Assembly (NCBI GenBank): GCA_025351205.1
Contig: JANXWI010000202.1
Location: forward strand, 1 to 5,789
Direction: 5' to 3'
Length of the DNA: 5,789 bases
DNA from: Deinococcus sp.
GTDB taxonomy: Bacteria > Deinococcota > Deinococci > Deinococcales > Deinococcaceae
A program made the translations under genes and the position numbers. Shown here in pieces: positions 1 to 4,838 of this stretch (position 1 is its first letter; each line of letters starts with the position of its first letter). The notes beneath the pieces are model-generated. The model was not told the DNA's origin and did not search any database. It saw only the letters and a program-made list of their open reading frames with translations.

Positions 1-557
1 TAGCCGACCACAGCACGGGAATGTAGATCGATGGTGACGGCCAGGTACAACCAGCCTTCTTTCGTCGGGATGTAGGTCAGGTCGGACGCCCAGACATGGT
101 TTGGCTGTGGCACGTCAAAGTGACGTGCCAACAGATTGGGACTGACCGGGTCGGCATGATCGCTGTCGGTGGTTTTGACGAACTTCTGCGTCCCTTTGGC
201 CCGTAGTCCAGAGGCCCGCATCAGGCGGGCCACCCGCTTGCGAGAGACCCGCTGACCGTCAGCCTGGAGGTCGGCATGGATACGCGGCGCACCGTAGCGC
301 TGCTTGCGGCGCTGATGAATGACATGAATCTGCTGAGTCAGCAGCAGATCCCGCTGCTGACGGCCTGAGGGGAGCCTTCTTTGCCAACTGTGATAGCCGC
401 TCATTGAAACCTCCCATACCCGGCAGAGGATGTCCAGGCGGAACTGCGGGCGGTGTTCAGCGATGAACTGGTATCTCAGCGTAAGGTCTTTTTGGCAAAG
501 AAGCGAGCAAGCGTCTTCATGGGCGCTGCCCTGCTCAAGAAGGCGGCGGCTTTTTTT
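1..557 (-). CDS. IS3-family transposase OrfB, DDE integrase (partial, reached by -1 frameshift)
   Basis: The -1 frame is open from just upstream of the A7 run to the window edge, with no stop. My reading includes LRYQFIAEHRPQFRLDILCR, then SMSGYHSWQRR (the HTH_21-like region of IS3 OrfB), QRYGAPRIHADL, SRKRVARLMRASGLRAK, and NHVWASDLTYIPTKEGWLYL followed by AVTIDLHSRAVVG at the edge. The aspartate of WASDLTY (bases 81-83) is the first catalytic residue of the DDE triad. The later D of TIDLHSR is conserved but is not part of the triad. The second D and the E lie beyond base 1. I found no ATG, GTG or TTG between the preceding in-frame stop (585-587) and the conserved start of OrfB, so it is most likely made only as an OrfAB fusion. 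It catalyses cut-and-circularise transposition. Confidence 0.88.
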
Positions 558-814
558 AGAATTTCTCGCTCCTGGCGCAAGATTTCATTCTCTTTCCTCA
601 GGCGTGTGATCTCCTGCTGTTCTGAGGTGAGGTGTTGTTTCCCGTGGCCGGGAAACGCCTGCTCGCCTGCCTGGCGATCAGCAGTGATCCACTTTCGCAA
701 CAGGGAAACGCCGACATCCAGATCGCGGGCGGTCTGCGAGATGTTCCCGCTGCTTCTGGCAAGCTGAACGGCATCCTGCTTGAATTCGACGGCATATACC
801 TTGCGTTTGGTCAT
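476..814 (-). CDS. IS3-family transposase OrfA (helix-turn-helix/leucine-zipper protein)
   Basis: A 112-residue protein that binds the IS ends and supplies the N-terminal half of the OrfAB transposase. The start at 814 (MTKRKVYAVEFKQDAV) is preferred over the ATG at 847 because GGGAGG on the minus strand (822-827) sits 7 nt upstream of it, and because the family typically begins with such a K/R-rich MxKRxxY segment. Residues about 5-45 form the helix-turn-helix, with QTARDLDVGVSLLRKWI as its core. Residues about 66-88 form a heptad coiled coil (ITRLRKENEILRQEREIL) for multimerisation. The slippery A7G follows directly, at K87-K88, as expected for IS3 elements. Beyond it the zero frame continues for 24 residues (AAAFLSRAAPMKTLARFFAK...) before a TGA; in the fused product this tail is replaced by the -1 frame. 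Confidence 0.9.
   Translation of the reverse strand: MTKRKVYAVEFKQDAVQLARSSGNISQTARDLDVGVSLLRKWITADRQAGEQAFPGHGKQHLTSEQQEITRLRKENEILRQEREILKKAAAFLSRAAPMKTLARFFAKKTLR
550..557 (-). other. Programmed -1 ribosomal frameshift site (A7G slippery run)
   Basis: On the minus strand seven A residues followed by G lie at the end of the OrfA leucine zipper, in zero-frame codons CTA AAA AAA GCC. A -1 slip here joins OrfA to the open OrfB frame. IS3 elements such as IS911 use A6G or A7G at this place. The two frames overlap by about 109 nt (476-584). I did not find a convincing downstream stimulatory hairpin or pseudoknot by eye. Confidence 0.8.
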
Positions 815-821
815 GATCCTG

Positions 822-827
822 CCTCCC
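822..827 (-). promoter_or_regulatory. Ribosome binding site of orfA
   Basis: GGGAGG on the minus strand, with a 7-nt spacer to the ATG at 814. It decides the orfA start in favour of 814 over the in-frame ATG at 847. Confidence 0.7.
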
Positions 828-1004
828 AGGGTGAGGCTTATCTCCACCTACGCAAAATCGGGTCAACCTCAACACAACCCGGATGACCACGCTCCTCCCC
901 ATCAGGCGCTGAGACGCTGCCCGTGACAATCTGCACGTTCGCCGCGTTTAAAGCGTGGTACGGCGACGGTCGTTGCCGCCCCACTGAAAGAATGTCTCGC
1001 CCAG

Positions 1005-1021
1005 ATTGCCCGACGGGCAAT
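1005..1021 (+). terminator. Possible terminator-like hairpin
   Basis: ATTGCCC and GGGCAAT form a perfect 7-bp stem around a GAC loop, followed on the plus strand by TCTGTTT. The T run is interrupted, and no plus-strand gene ends just upstream, so a terminator role is only a possibility. Confidence 0.3.
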
Positions 1022-1187
1022 TCTGTTTCCACGCTTCCGTGGTCCATACGACCAAAGGCCCTGGCGCCGCAGCGACCTGATGTGTCTAATACAGGAGTCT
1101 CCGGATGCAGACGTGCTCGGACACCAAATGCAGGGCCACGACTCGGGGAAACCCAGTGCCGAGCGAGCAGATCACCGGCACAAAGCC

Positions 1188-1198
1188 AGGAAAAGGGG
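1188..1198 (+). promoter_or_regulatory. Ribosome binding site of the cupredoxin gene
   Basis: AGGAAAAGGGG ends 4 nt before the ATG at 1203. It fixes the start there and not at the ATG at 1080, which would place 41 unrelated residues before a clear signal peptide. Confidence 0.75.
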
Positions 1199-1202
1199 AA
1201 CC

Positions 1203-1577
1203 ATGAACAGAAAGATGATTGGCGTGATGGCTGGAGTTGCAATGCTCGTTGCAGGTGTCCAGGTGCACGCCCAGCAGACCACCCCGGCCAAGCCTCAGGT
1301 CATTCAGGTCAAACTGAATGAATGGACGATGGGCCTGGAAACCATGAAAGTTAAAGGCCCAGTCCAGTTCGAGGTGATCAATGCCGGCAAGTATCCGCAC
1401 GCGCTGGCCATCGAGGGCAAAATCGGAGACAAGGATTTCGAGATTTCGACAGGCTGGCTCAAGGCTGGAGAGAAGACCACCCTGATGGTCAACCTGCCGT
1501 CAGGCACGTACAACAGCTACTGTCCTGTGCCCGGCCATGAAGAGAAAGGCATGAAAAGCGCCCTGACGTTCGAATAG
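1203..1577 (+). CDS. Exported cupredoxin-domain (type 1 blue copper) protein
   Basis: A 124-residue small copper protein, presumably an electron carrier or copper-handling protein outside the cytoplasmic membrane. Residues 1-23 are a signal peptide: basic MNRK, a hydrophobic core (VMAGVAMLVAGV) and a VHA-QQ cleavage site. The mature part is a single plastocyanin-like beta domain. The expected copper ligands are all present: His in GKYPHAL (about residue 65), then Cys, His and Met in YCPVPGHEEKGM near the C-terminus, with spacing C-x4-H-x4-M. This resembles sulfocyanin-like or generic cupredoxin proteins more than azurin (C-x4-H-x3-M) or plant plastocyanin (C-x2-H-x4-M). Nothing in the window supplies a redox partner or an oxidase, so its partner is unknown. 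The start is set by the strong ribosome binding site and the signal peptide. The gene looks monocistronic: the next same-strand gene is over 560 nt away and a strong hairpin lies between them. Confidence 0.9.
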   Translation: MNRKMIGVMAGVAMLVAGVQVHAQQTTPAKPQVIQVKLNEWTMGLETMKVKGPVQFEVINAGKYPHALAIEGKIGDKDFEISTGWLKAGEKTTLMVNLPSGTYNSYCPVPGHEEKGMKSALTFE

Positions 1578-1678
1578 GGCAGTTGTACATTCCGTTGCCG
1601 TGCCAGCGCTCATCAATACAGCGTACCCGTCAACTCCATTCCCAACTGCTCCAGCACGCAATTCACTCGCTCCGCTCA

Positions 1679-1706
1679 GTCAGAAAAGTGAGGCATCTTT
1701 TCTGAC
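1679..1706. repeat. 10-bp perfect inverted repeat with 8-nt loop
   Basis: GTCAGAAAAG (1679-1688) and CTTTTCTGAC (1697-1706) are exact reverse complements around TGAGGCAT. It lies about 100 nt after the cupredoxin stop in a lower-GC stretch. It could be a hairpin at a transcript end, an operator or a relic of a mobile element end. No T tract follows, so a standard intrinsic terminator is not shown. Confidence 0.6.
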
Positions 1707-1879
1707 GAATGTTCTAGGCCGGCGCACCTGAAACGGTTGTCTCAGATGTATGGGGGATCAACACTTTCGTCCCTGGACTTGCTTAACCGCTCGCCCAACT
1801 TATCCGCGCGGGTCGGTTGGAATGAAGCCACCAGGTTGACATTTGCTTTGATCGAAACACGGCAGTCCAAGACGTACAA

Positions 1880-1905
1880 TGCCCCGGTTGATATCAACCG
1901 GGGCA
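1880..1905. terminator. 26-bp perfect palindrome, probable bidirectional hairpin terminator
   Basis: The 26 bases are fully self-complementary: TGCCCCGGTT, a GATATC centre, then AACCGGGGCA. As RNA it would fold into a very stable stem of at least 10 bp. It is the strongest hairpin in the window and lies between two plus-strand transcription units, which favours termination. Neither side has a real T run (CTGCTCTGTG on the plus side, TTGTACGTC on the minus side), so it may work as a T-poor terminator, an RNA-stabilising hairpin or a DNA binding site. Confidence 0.45.
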
Positions 1906-2054
1906 CTGCTCTGTGGTCATCTTAAAGGCGGCTGACAGGCACTGCCCGGAGCCTGACCGTTCAGGTGATGTTTCTCCCCCTGTCCGCTGTCCCCCAGCCA
2001 TTGCCCGGTCCTGATAGCCCCTTCACCCTAGCCGACCCGTAACCAACGGATGGA

Positions 2055-2101
2055 CACAGCCGCAACGGCGCGGTTTACCGCACTGCCGCCGCTCCGCTGT
2101 G
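2055..2101 (+). other. Potential structured leader upstream of the histidine kinase gene
   Basis: An outer 6-bp pairing, CACAGC (2055-2060) with GCTGTG (2096-2101), encloses CGGC (2066-2069) with GCCG (2085-2088), then GCGG-TTTA-CCGC (2070-2081). It sits 44 nt before the assigned kinase start. Short GC-rich stems occur by chance in such DNA, so this is only a candidate. Confidence 0.3.
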
Positions 2102-2145
2102 CATCGGCACTTCCTGTGTTCTCCCTTGAATGTTGACCTGCTGGC

Positions 2146-3726
2146 ATGGAGTTTGAGGCCACACAACCTTTGCCAGCGGAACCCTTCCGACCAAGGTCCG
2201 CAGCGGGAACGGCCCCGATGACCGATACTGTGCAGGTGTCCCTGCCCGTGCCACACTCCATGACAGCTCCGCCAAACGCTTCCGGACGGCGCTGGAAGTG
2301 GCACCTGCCGCTGACCGGACTGTCGCTGGCCGGACGCTACAACGTCACGAGCCTGGTGGTGCTGCTGCTGAGCATGCTGTTCACCGGCTGGTGGATCGGC
2401 CAGCAGATCCGGGAGGGTGTGATTCACCGGACTGCCGCGACCTCGGCGCTGTACGTCCAGGGCTTTCTCGCCAGCCAGCTGGGCGACCTGCACAACTCCG
2501 ACTGGCTGTCAAAACCGCAGACCGAGGCCATCGAGAAGACGCTGGCGAATACGCCGCTCGGCAAGGAGATCGTGAGCGTCAAGATCTGGGCGCCCGGCGG
2601 CAAGGTGGTGTACGGCGAGAATGCCGGTCAGGTGTTTCCGGTCAAGGAAGACCAGGCGCGGGCCTGGCGCGGCGAGGTGTCGTCGGACATCTCCAATCTG
2701 GACGAGACCGAGAACGCCAGCCAGCGCCCGCGCTTCAGGCAGCTGATCGAGACCTACACCCCGATGCGGCTGGCCGGTTCTCAGCGCGTCGTTGCGGTGG
2801 CCGAGTTCTACCAGACGGTGGGGCCGCTCAACCATGAGATCCTGGCTTCGCAGCTGCGCAGCTGGGCGGCGGTGGCTCTGGCGACCCTGCTGACCTATCT
2901 GGCACTGTCGGGGTTGGTGCGGCGCGGTTCGGACACCATCGCCCGTCAGCAGGTGCGGCTGCGCGAACAGGTCGGCACCCTGGAGACGGTGCTGGCCCGG
3001 ATGAATGTGGTGCTGGCCCAGAACCAGGAACTGCACGGGCGCGTCAGCCGCGCCGCCGCCCGCACCGCCGCTCACAGCGAACGCTTTCTGCTGCGGGTGT
3101 CGAGCGACCTGCACGACGGCCCGGCCCAGGACCTGAGCTTCGCGCTGCTGCGGCTGGAGAGCCTGTCGGCGTACACCGGACTGCATCCCGAGGCCGACCA
3201 GACCCTGAAAGCCGTGGAACACTCCTTGTCTTCGGCGGTGCGAGAGATGCGGGCCATCGCCACCGACCTGCGCCTGCCCGACTTGGGGCCGCTCGACTTG
3301 CAAGGTATTCTGGAACGGGCGGTGCGCGACCACCGCCGCCGCAGCGACGCCAGCGCCGAGCTCATGCTGGGTGAGCTGCCCCCGCAAGTGCCGCTGGCCC
3401 TCACAATTCCTGGGTTCCGGATCGTGCAGGAGGCGCTCAACAATGCCCAGCGGCACGCCGGGGCTTCGGATACCGGAGCTGGTACCACGGTCAGCGCGGC
3501 GCTGAAGAGCGGAATTCTGACGCTGTGTGTCTGTGACCGAGGTCCCGGCTTCGTCTGGAACGGTCAGGCCCAGGACGGCCACCTGGGGCTGGTCGGCATG
3601 CGCGAACGGGCCGAGAGTCTGGGCGGCACCTTCACTGTGCAGCCCTGGCAGGACAGCGGCAAAATTGCTGGCACCTGCGTCGAGGCCAGGCTGCCGCTGG
3701 ACGTCCAGGGAGAAGAACGTGCCTAA
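2146..3726 (+). CDS. Membrane sensor histidine kinase, NarL/HisKA_3 type
   Basis: A 526-residue sensor kinase that should autophosphorylate and pass phosphate to the regulator encoded next. Residues 1-63 are a proline-rich cytoplasmic leader. A first membrane helix lies at about 66-87 (VTSLVVLLLSMLFTGWWIG). An extracytoplasmic sensor domain of roughly 140 residues follows, not assignable by eye to a named family. A second helix lies at about 239-258 (WAAVALATLLTYLALSGLV), then a coiled-coil linker. The HisKA_3 domain has the phosphoacceptor H323 in SSDLHDGPAQ; the D324-x3-Q328 pattern matches the phosphatase motif of this family. The ATPase domain has an N box (IVQEALNNAQRHA, about 426-438), a G1 box (DRGPGF, 464-469) and a G2 box (GHLGLVGMRERAESLGG, 478-494). 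All key residues seem present, so it should be active. The start is uncertain: an in-frame stop lies at 2134-2136 and the ATG at 2146 has no clear ribosome binding site; ATGs at 2218 and 2260 are alternatives that keep every domain. Confidence 0.92.
   Translation: MEFEATQPLPAEPFRPRSAAGTAPMTDTVQVSLPVPHSMTAPPNASGRRWKWHLPLTGLSLAGRYNVTSLVVLLLSMLFTGWWIGQQIREGVIHRTAATSALYVQGFLASQLGDLHNSDWLSKPQTEAIEKTLANTPLGKEIVSVKIWAPGGKVVYGENAGQVFPVKEDQARAWRGEVSSDISNLDETENASQRPRFRQLIETYTPMRLAGSQRVVAVAEFYQTVGPLNHEILASQLRSWAAVALATLLTYLALSGLVRRGSDTIARQQVRLREQVGTLETVLARMNVVLAQNQELHGRVSRAAARTAAHSERFLLRVSSDLHDGPAQDLSFALLRLESLSAYTGLHPEADQTLKAVEHSLSSAVREMRAIATDLRLPDLGPLDLQGILERAVRDHRRRSDASAELMLGELPPQVPLALTIPGFRIVQEALNNAQRHAGASDTGAGTTVSAALKSGILTLCVCDRGPGFVWNGQAQDGHLGLVGMRERAESLGGTFTVQPWQDSGKIAGTCVEARLPLDVQGEERA
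3707..3712 (+). promoter_or_regulatory. Ribosome binding site of the response regulator, inside the kinase gene
   Basis: AGGGAG ends 6 nt before the GTG at 3719, within the last kinase codons. It selects this GTG start over the ATG at 3527, which would add 64 residues with no receiver-like features. Confidence 0.75.
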
Positions 3727-4435
3727 ACCCGGTGAGCACCTCACAGCCCGGCCAGACGGGACAAGGCCAGACGGCACAGGGCCAGGCAATCCGCGCCCTG
3801 AAGACGTGCGAGTGGTGATTGTCGATGACCATCCGCTGTTCCGAGAGGGCGTGGCCGCCACGCTTGCCTCGGAAAGCGATCTGGAGGTGGTGGGTGAGGG
3901 CGGGAGCGCTGAAGACGCGCTGCGGCTCGCCACCAGCCTGCTGCCGGATCTGATGCTGCTCGACCTGAACCTGCCCGGAGGTGGTCTGGCGGCGGCCAGG
4001 GCCGTCACGGCGGCCTGCCCGGTGATCAAGATCGTGATGCTGACCTTCAGCGAGGAAGAGGCCGACGTGCTGGCGTCGCTGGGGGCCGGGGCGCGCGGCT
4101 ACATCCTGAAGGGCGTCTCGGGCCATGAGCTGCGCCGGATCGTGCGCGGGGTCCATGCGGGCGAGGTGTACATCACGCCCACGCTGGCCGCTGGGGTGCT
4201 CAAGCAGATGTCCGGGTCTCCCAGAGTGCCGATCAGCCCCCTCGACGAGCTGACGCCCCGTGAACGGCAGATTCTGGAGGGGGTCGCGGATGGCCACAGC
4301 AACAAGGAGATTGGCCGCGACCTCGACATCGCCGAGAAGACGGTCAAGCACTACATGACCAACGTGTTGCAGAAATTGCAGGTCCGCAACCGGGTCGAGG
4401 CGGCGCTGATGGCCCACAGGGAGAGCGGGCGTTAA
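3719..4435 (+). CDS. NarL/LuxR-family DNA-binding response regulator
   Basis: A 238-residue two-component regulator, presumably phosphorylated by the kinase encoded just before it and then binding DNA as a dimer. The GTG start overlaps the kinase stop by 8 nt and has a good ribosome binding site, so the pair is translationally coupled. Residues 1-29 are an unusual Pro/Gly-rich leader with a duplicated RPDGT unit. The receiver domain spans about 30-146, with acidic pair D36-D37 (VIVDDHP), phosphoacceptor D82 (LLDLNLPGG), T109 (MLTF) and K131 (GYILKG), all at their expected places. A linker leads to a C-terminal LuxR-type helix-turn-helix at about 177-234: LTPRERQILEGVADGHSNKE, then KTVKHYMTNVLQKL as the recognition region. 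Nothing is missing. Its targets are not shown; the GGTC-rich stretch downstream is a possible site by inference only. Confidence 0.94.
   Translation: MPKPGEHLTARPDGTRPDGTGPGNPRPEDVRVVIVDDHPLFREGVAATLASESDLEVVGEGGSAEDALRLATSLLPDLMLLDLNLPGGGLAAARAVTAACPVIKIVMLTFSEEEADVLASLGAGARGYILKGVSGHELRRIVRGVHAGEVYITPTLAAGVLKQMSGSPRVPISPLDELTPRERQILEGVADGHSNKEIGRDLDIAEKTVKHYMTNVLQKLQVRNRVEAALMAHRESGR
3750..3786 (+). repeat. 15-bp in-frame tandem repeat in the regulator leader
   Basis: Two 15-bp units (3750-3764 and 3765-3779) share the core GGCCAGACGG and encode RPDGT twice. A third, partial unit (GGGCCAG, 3780-3786) follows. The repeat keeps the reading frame and lies outside the receiver fold, so length change would probably be tolerated. 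Confidence 0.75.
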
Positions 4436-4555
4436 ACAGACGATGGGGCTGAAACTGAACCCTTCGAGGCCGATTTTTTGCGGTCGACGGGCTGCACGCA
4501 CAATTTTTTCACAGACGATCACCTGACCCGGCGTCCAGGCTCCGGATCGGGGTTT

Positions 4556-4699
4556 TCATGAGAATCCAGGTCTGAGCAGGGCGGCGTGCAGGGTCAGACC
4601 AAGGTCCAATCACCCGCCCGACCTTGGTTCCTGGCGGCGGCTCGGCGCGGCAGCTAGGCTGCAACCGGGTGACGGGACCGGGTCATGAGACCAGGTCTG
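4556..4699 (+). repeat. Imperfect direct repeat, two copies 127 bp apart
   Basis: TCATGAGAATCCAGGTCTG (4556-4574) recurs as TCATGAGACCAGGTCTG (4683-4699), identical except for two missing bases. The copies flank the 9-bp inverted repeat. They may be paired protein-binding sites or the trace of a small duplication. Confidence 0.6.
4598..4628. repeat. 9-bp perfect inverted repeat with 13-nt loop
   Basis: ACCAAGGTC (4598-4606) and GACCTTGGT (4620-4628) are exact reverse complements. The left arm overlaps TCAGACC (4594-4600), which can instead pair with GGTCTGA (4569-4575), so the two stems exclude one another. It is a possible operator or RNA switch in the leader of the lipoprotein gene, or simply a transcript-end hairpin. 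Confidence 0.55.
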
Positions 4700-4826
4700 C
4701 GGACCCCGGGCCATGTGGGCCTGGCCCGAACCACACCGTTCTCCCTCCCGTTGCCGTAGCGCTCTCCACGCCATTCTGCCCGGCGCGTTCCAGGCCCACC
4801 CCTTCCGCCGTCTCCAACTCGTCACC

Positions 4827-4832
4827 AAGAGG
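4827..4832 (+). promoter_or_regulatory. Ribosome binding site of the DUF5666-like lipoprotein gene
   Basis: AAGAGG lies 6 nt before the ATG at 4839 and supports that start, which is also the start of a clean lipoprotein signal. Confidence 0.7.
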
Positions 4833-4838
4833 TCTGCC

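Larger units (their letters stand above)
1..871 (-). mobile_element. IS3-family insertion sequence, upstream part (truncated by window edge)
   Basis: This is a two-frame IS3-family element read leftwards, with orfA, a slippery A7G and orfB in the -1 frame. Its outer end should lie a short way upstream of orfA. IS3 elements end in 5'-TG, and on the minus strand possible termini begin at 865 (TGACCCGATTTTGCG), 871 (TGAGGTTGACCC), 874 and 876. I chose 871, but the exact base is uncertain by about 6 bp either way, because the other terminal repeat and the target-site duplication are not in the window. The orfs look intact as far as they can be read, so the element may be active. The DNA is somewhat less GC-rich than the kinase and lipoprotein genes, consistent with acquired DNA. 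Confidence 0.85.
872..1202. other. Gene-free stretch between the IS end and the cupredoxin gene
   Basis: No frame here resembles a known protein. The open frames on both strands lack plausible starts and recognisable domains. The stretch holds four short inverted repeats close together: 961-978 (7-bp stem with one G-T pair), 1005-1021 (7 bp), 1029-1042 (5 bp) and 1040-1054 (5 bp, overlapping the previous one). TCTAAT at 1085-1090 resembles a -10 box but has no fitting -35. The last 15 bases are the ribosome binding site of the cupredoxin gene. Some of this could be the original promoter region of that gene, now separated from its old upstream neighbour by the IS. Confidence 0.6.
1578..2145. 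other. Gene-free stretch between the cupredoxin and histidine kinase genes
   Basis: I see no credible gene. An open frame at 1737-1925 starts with TTG, has no ribosome binding site, shows no recognisable domain and ends just beyond the 26-bp palindrome. Parts (for example 1681-1740 and 1801-1860) are only about 50% GC, below the flanking genes, suggesting intergenic or degraded mobile DNA. It contains a 10-bp inverted repeat (1679-1706), the palindrome (1880-1905), a short hairpin at 1952-1965 (CCTGA-CCGT-TCAGG) and a structured segment (2055-2101) before the kinase. TTGACA at 1836-1841 matches a -35 box exactly but has no -10 at normal spacing. TACAAT at 1875-1880 resembles a -10 but lacks a -35. 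I therefore do not call a promoter. Confidence 0.6.
4436..4838. other. Gene-free stretch between the regulator and lipoprotein genes
   Basis: No coding frame here is credible. The stretch opens with two T6 tracts (4474-4479 and 4504-4509) near weak stems (for example TGCGG/CTGCA, 4479-4496), which might end the kinase-regulator transcript but do not form a clear intrinsic terminator. It then holds a GGTC/GACC-rich segment (4569-4705) with competing hairpins and an imperfect direct repeat, and a perfect 5-bp hairpin at 4650-4662 (GCAGC-TAG-GCTGC). A C-rich pyrimidine stretch of about 100 nt precedes the lipoprotein ribosome binding site. I found no promoter with both boxes at good spacing. Confidence 0.6.

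Noticed and set aside
838..1242. Minus-strand open frame of 134 codons between the IS and the cupredoxin start
   Set aside because: It runs across the IS end and into the cupredoxin signal peptide region, shows no recognisable domain and has no ribosome binding site.
1836..1880. Promoter from TTGACA (1836-1841) and TACAAT (1875-1880)
   Set aside because: The spacing is 33 nt, far from the usual 16-18, and each box lacks a proper partner.
1737..1925. Possible 62-residue protein in the gene-free stretch
   Set aside because: It has a TTG start with no ribosome binding site, no signal or domain, and its C-terminal part is encoded by the 26-bp palindrome.
3527..3718. Upstream ATG start for the response regulator
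   Set aside because: The extra 64 residues are an out-of-frame reading of the kinase ATPase domain, and the GTG at 3719 has a well-placed ribosome binding site.
3750..3786. CRISPR-like or VNTR array in the regulator gene
   Set aside because: There are only two and a half 15-bp units with no spacers; it is a simple in-frame tandem duplication.
2509..4029. Long minus-strand open frame of 506 codons opposite the kinase and regulator genes
   Set aside because: It lies antisense to two well-supported genes with complete domain motifs. Its product is low-complexity, Gln/Arg/Gly-rich and without a recognisable domain. Such shadows are usual in GC-rich codons.
4474..4509. Intrinsic terminator at the two T6 tracts after the regulator gene
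   Set aside because: The nearby stems are short or contain a G-T pair, and the T tracts do not directly follow a strong hairpin. Termination here remains possible but is not shown.
3632..4522. Minus-strand open frame of 296 codons opposite the response regulator
   Set aside because: It is an antisense shadow of an unambiguous receiver plus LuxR protein.
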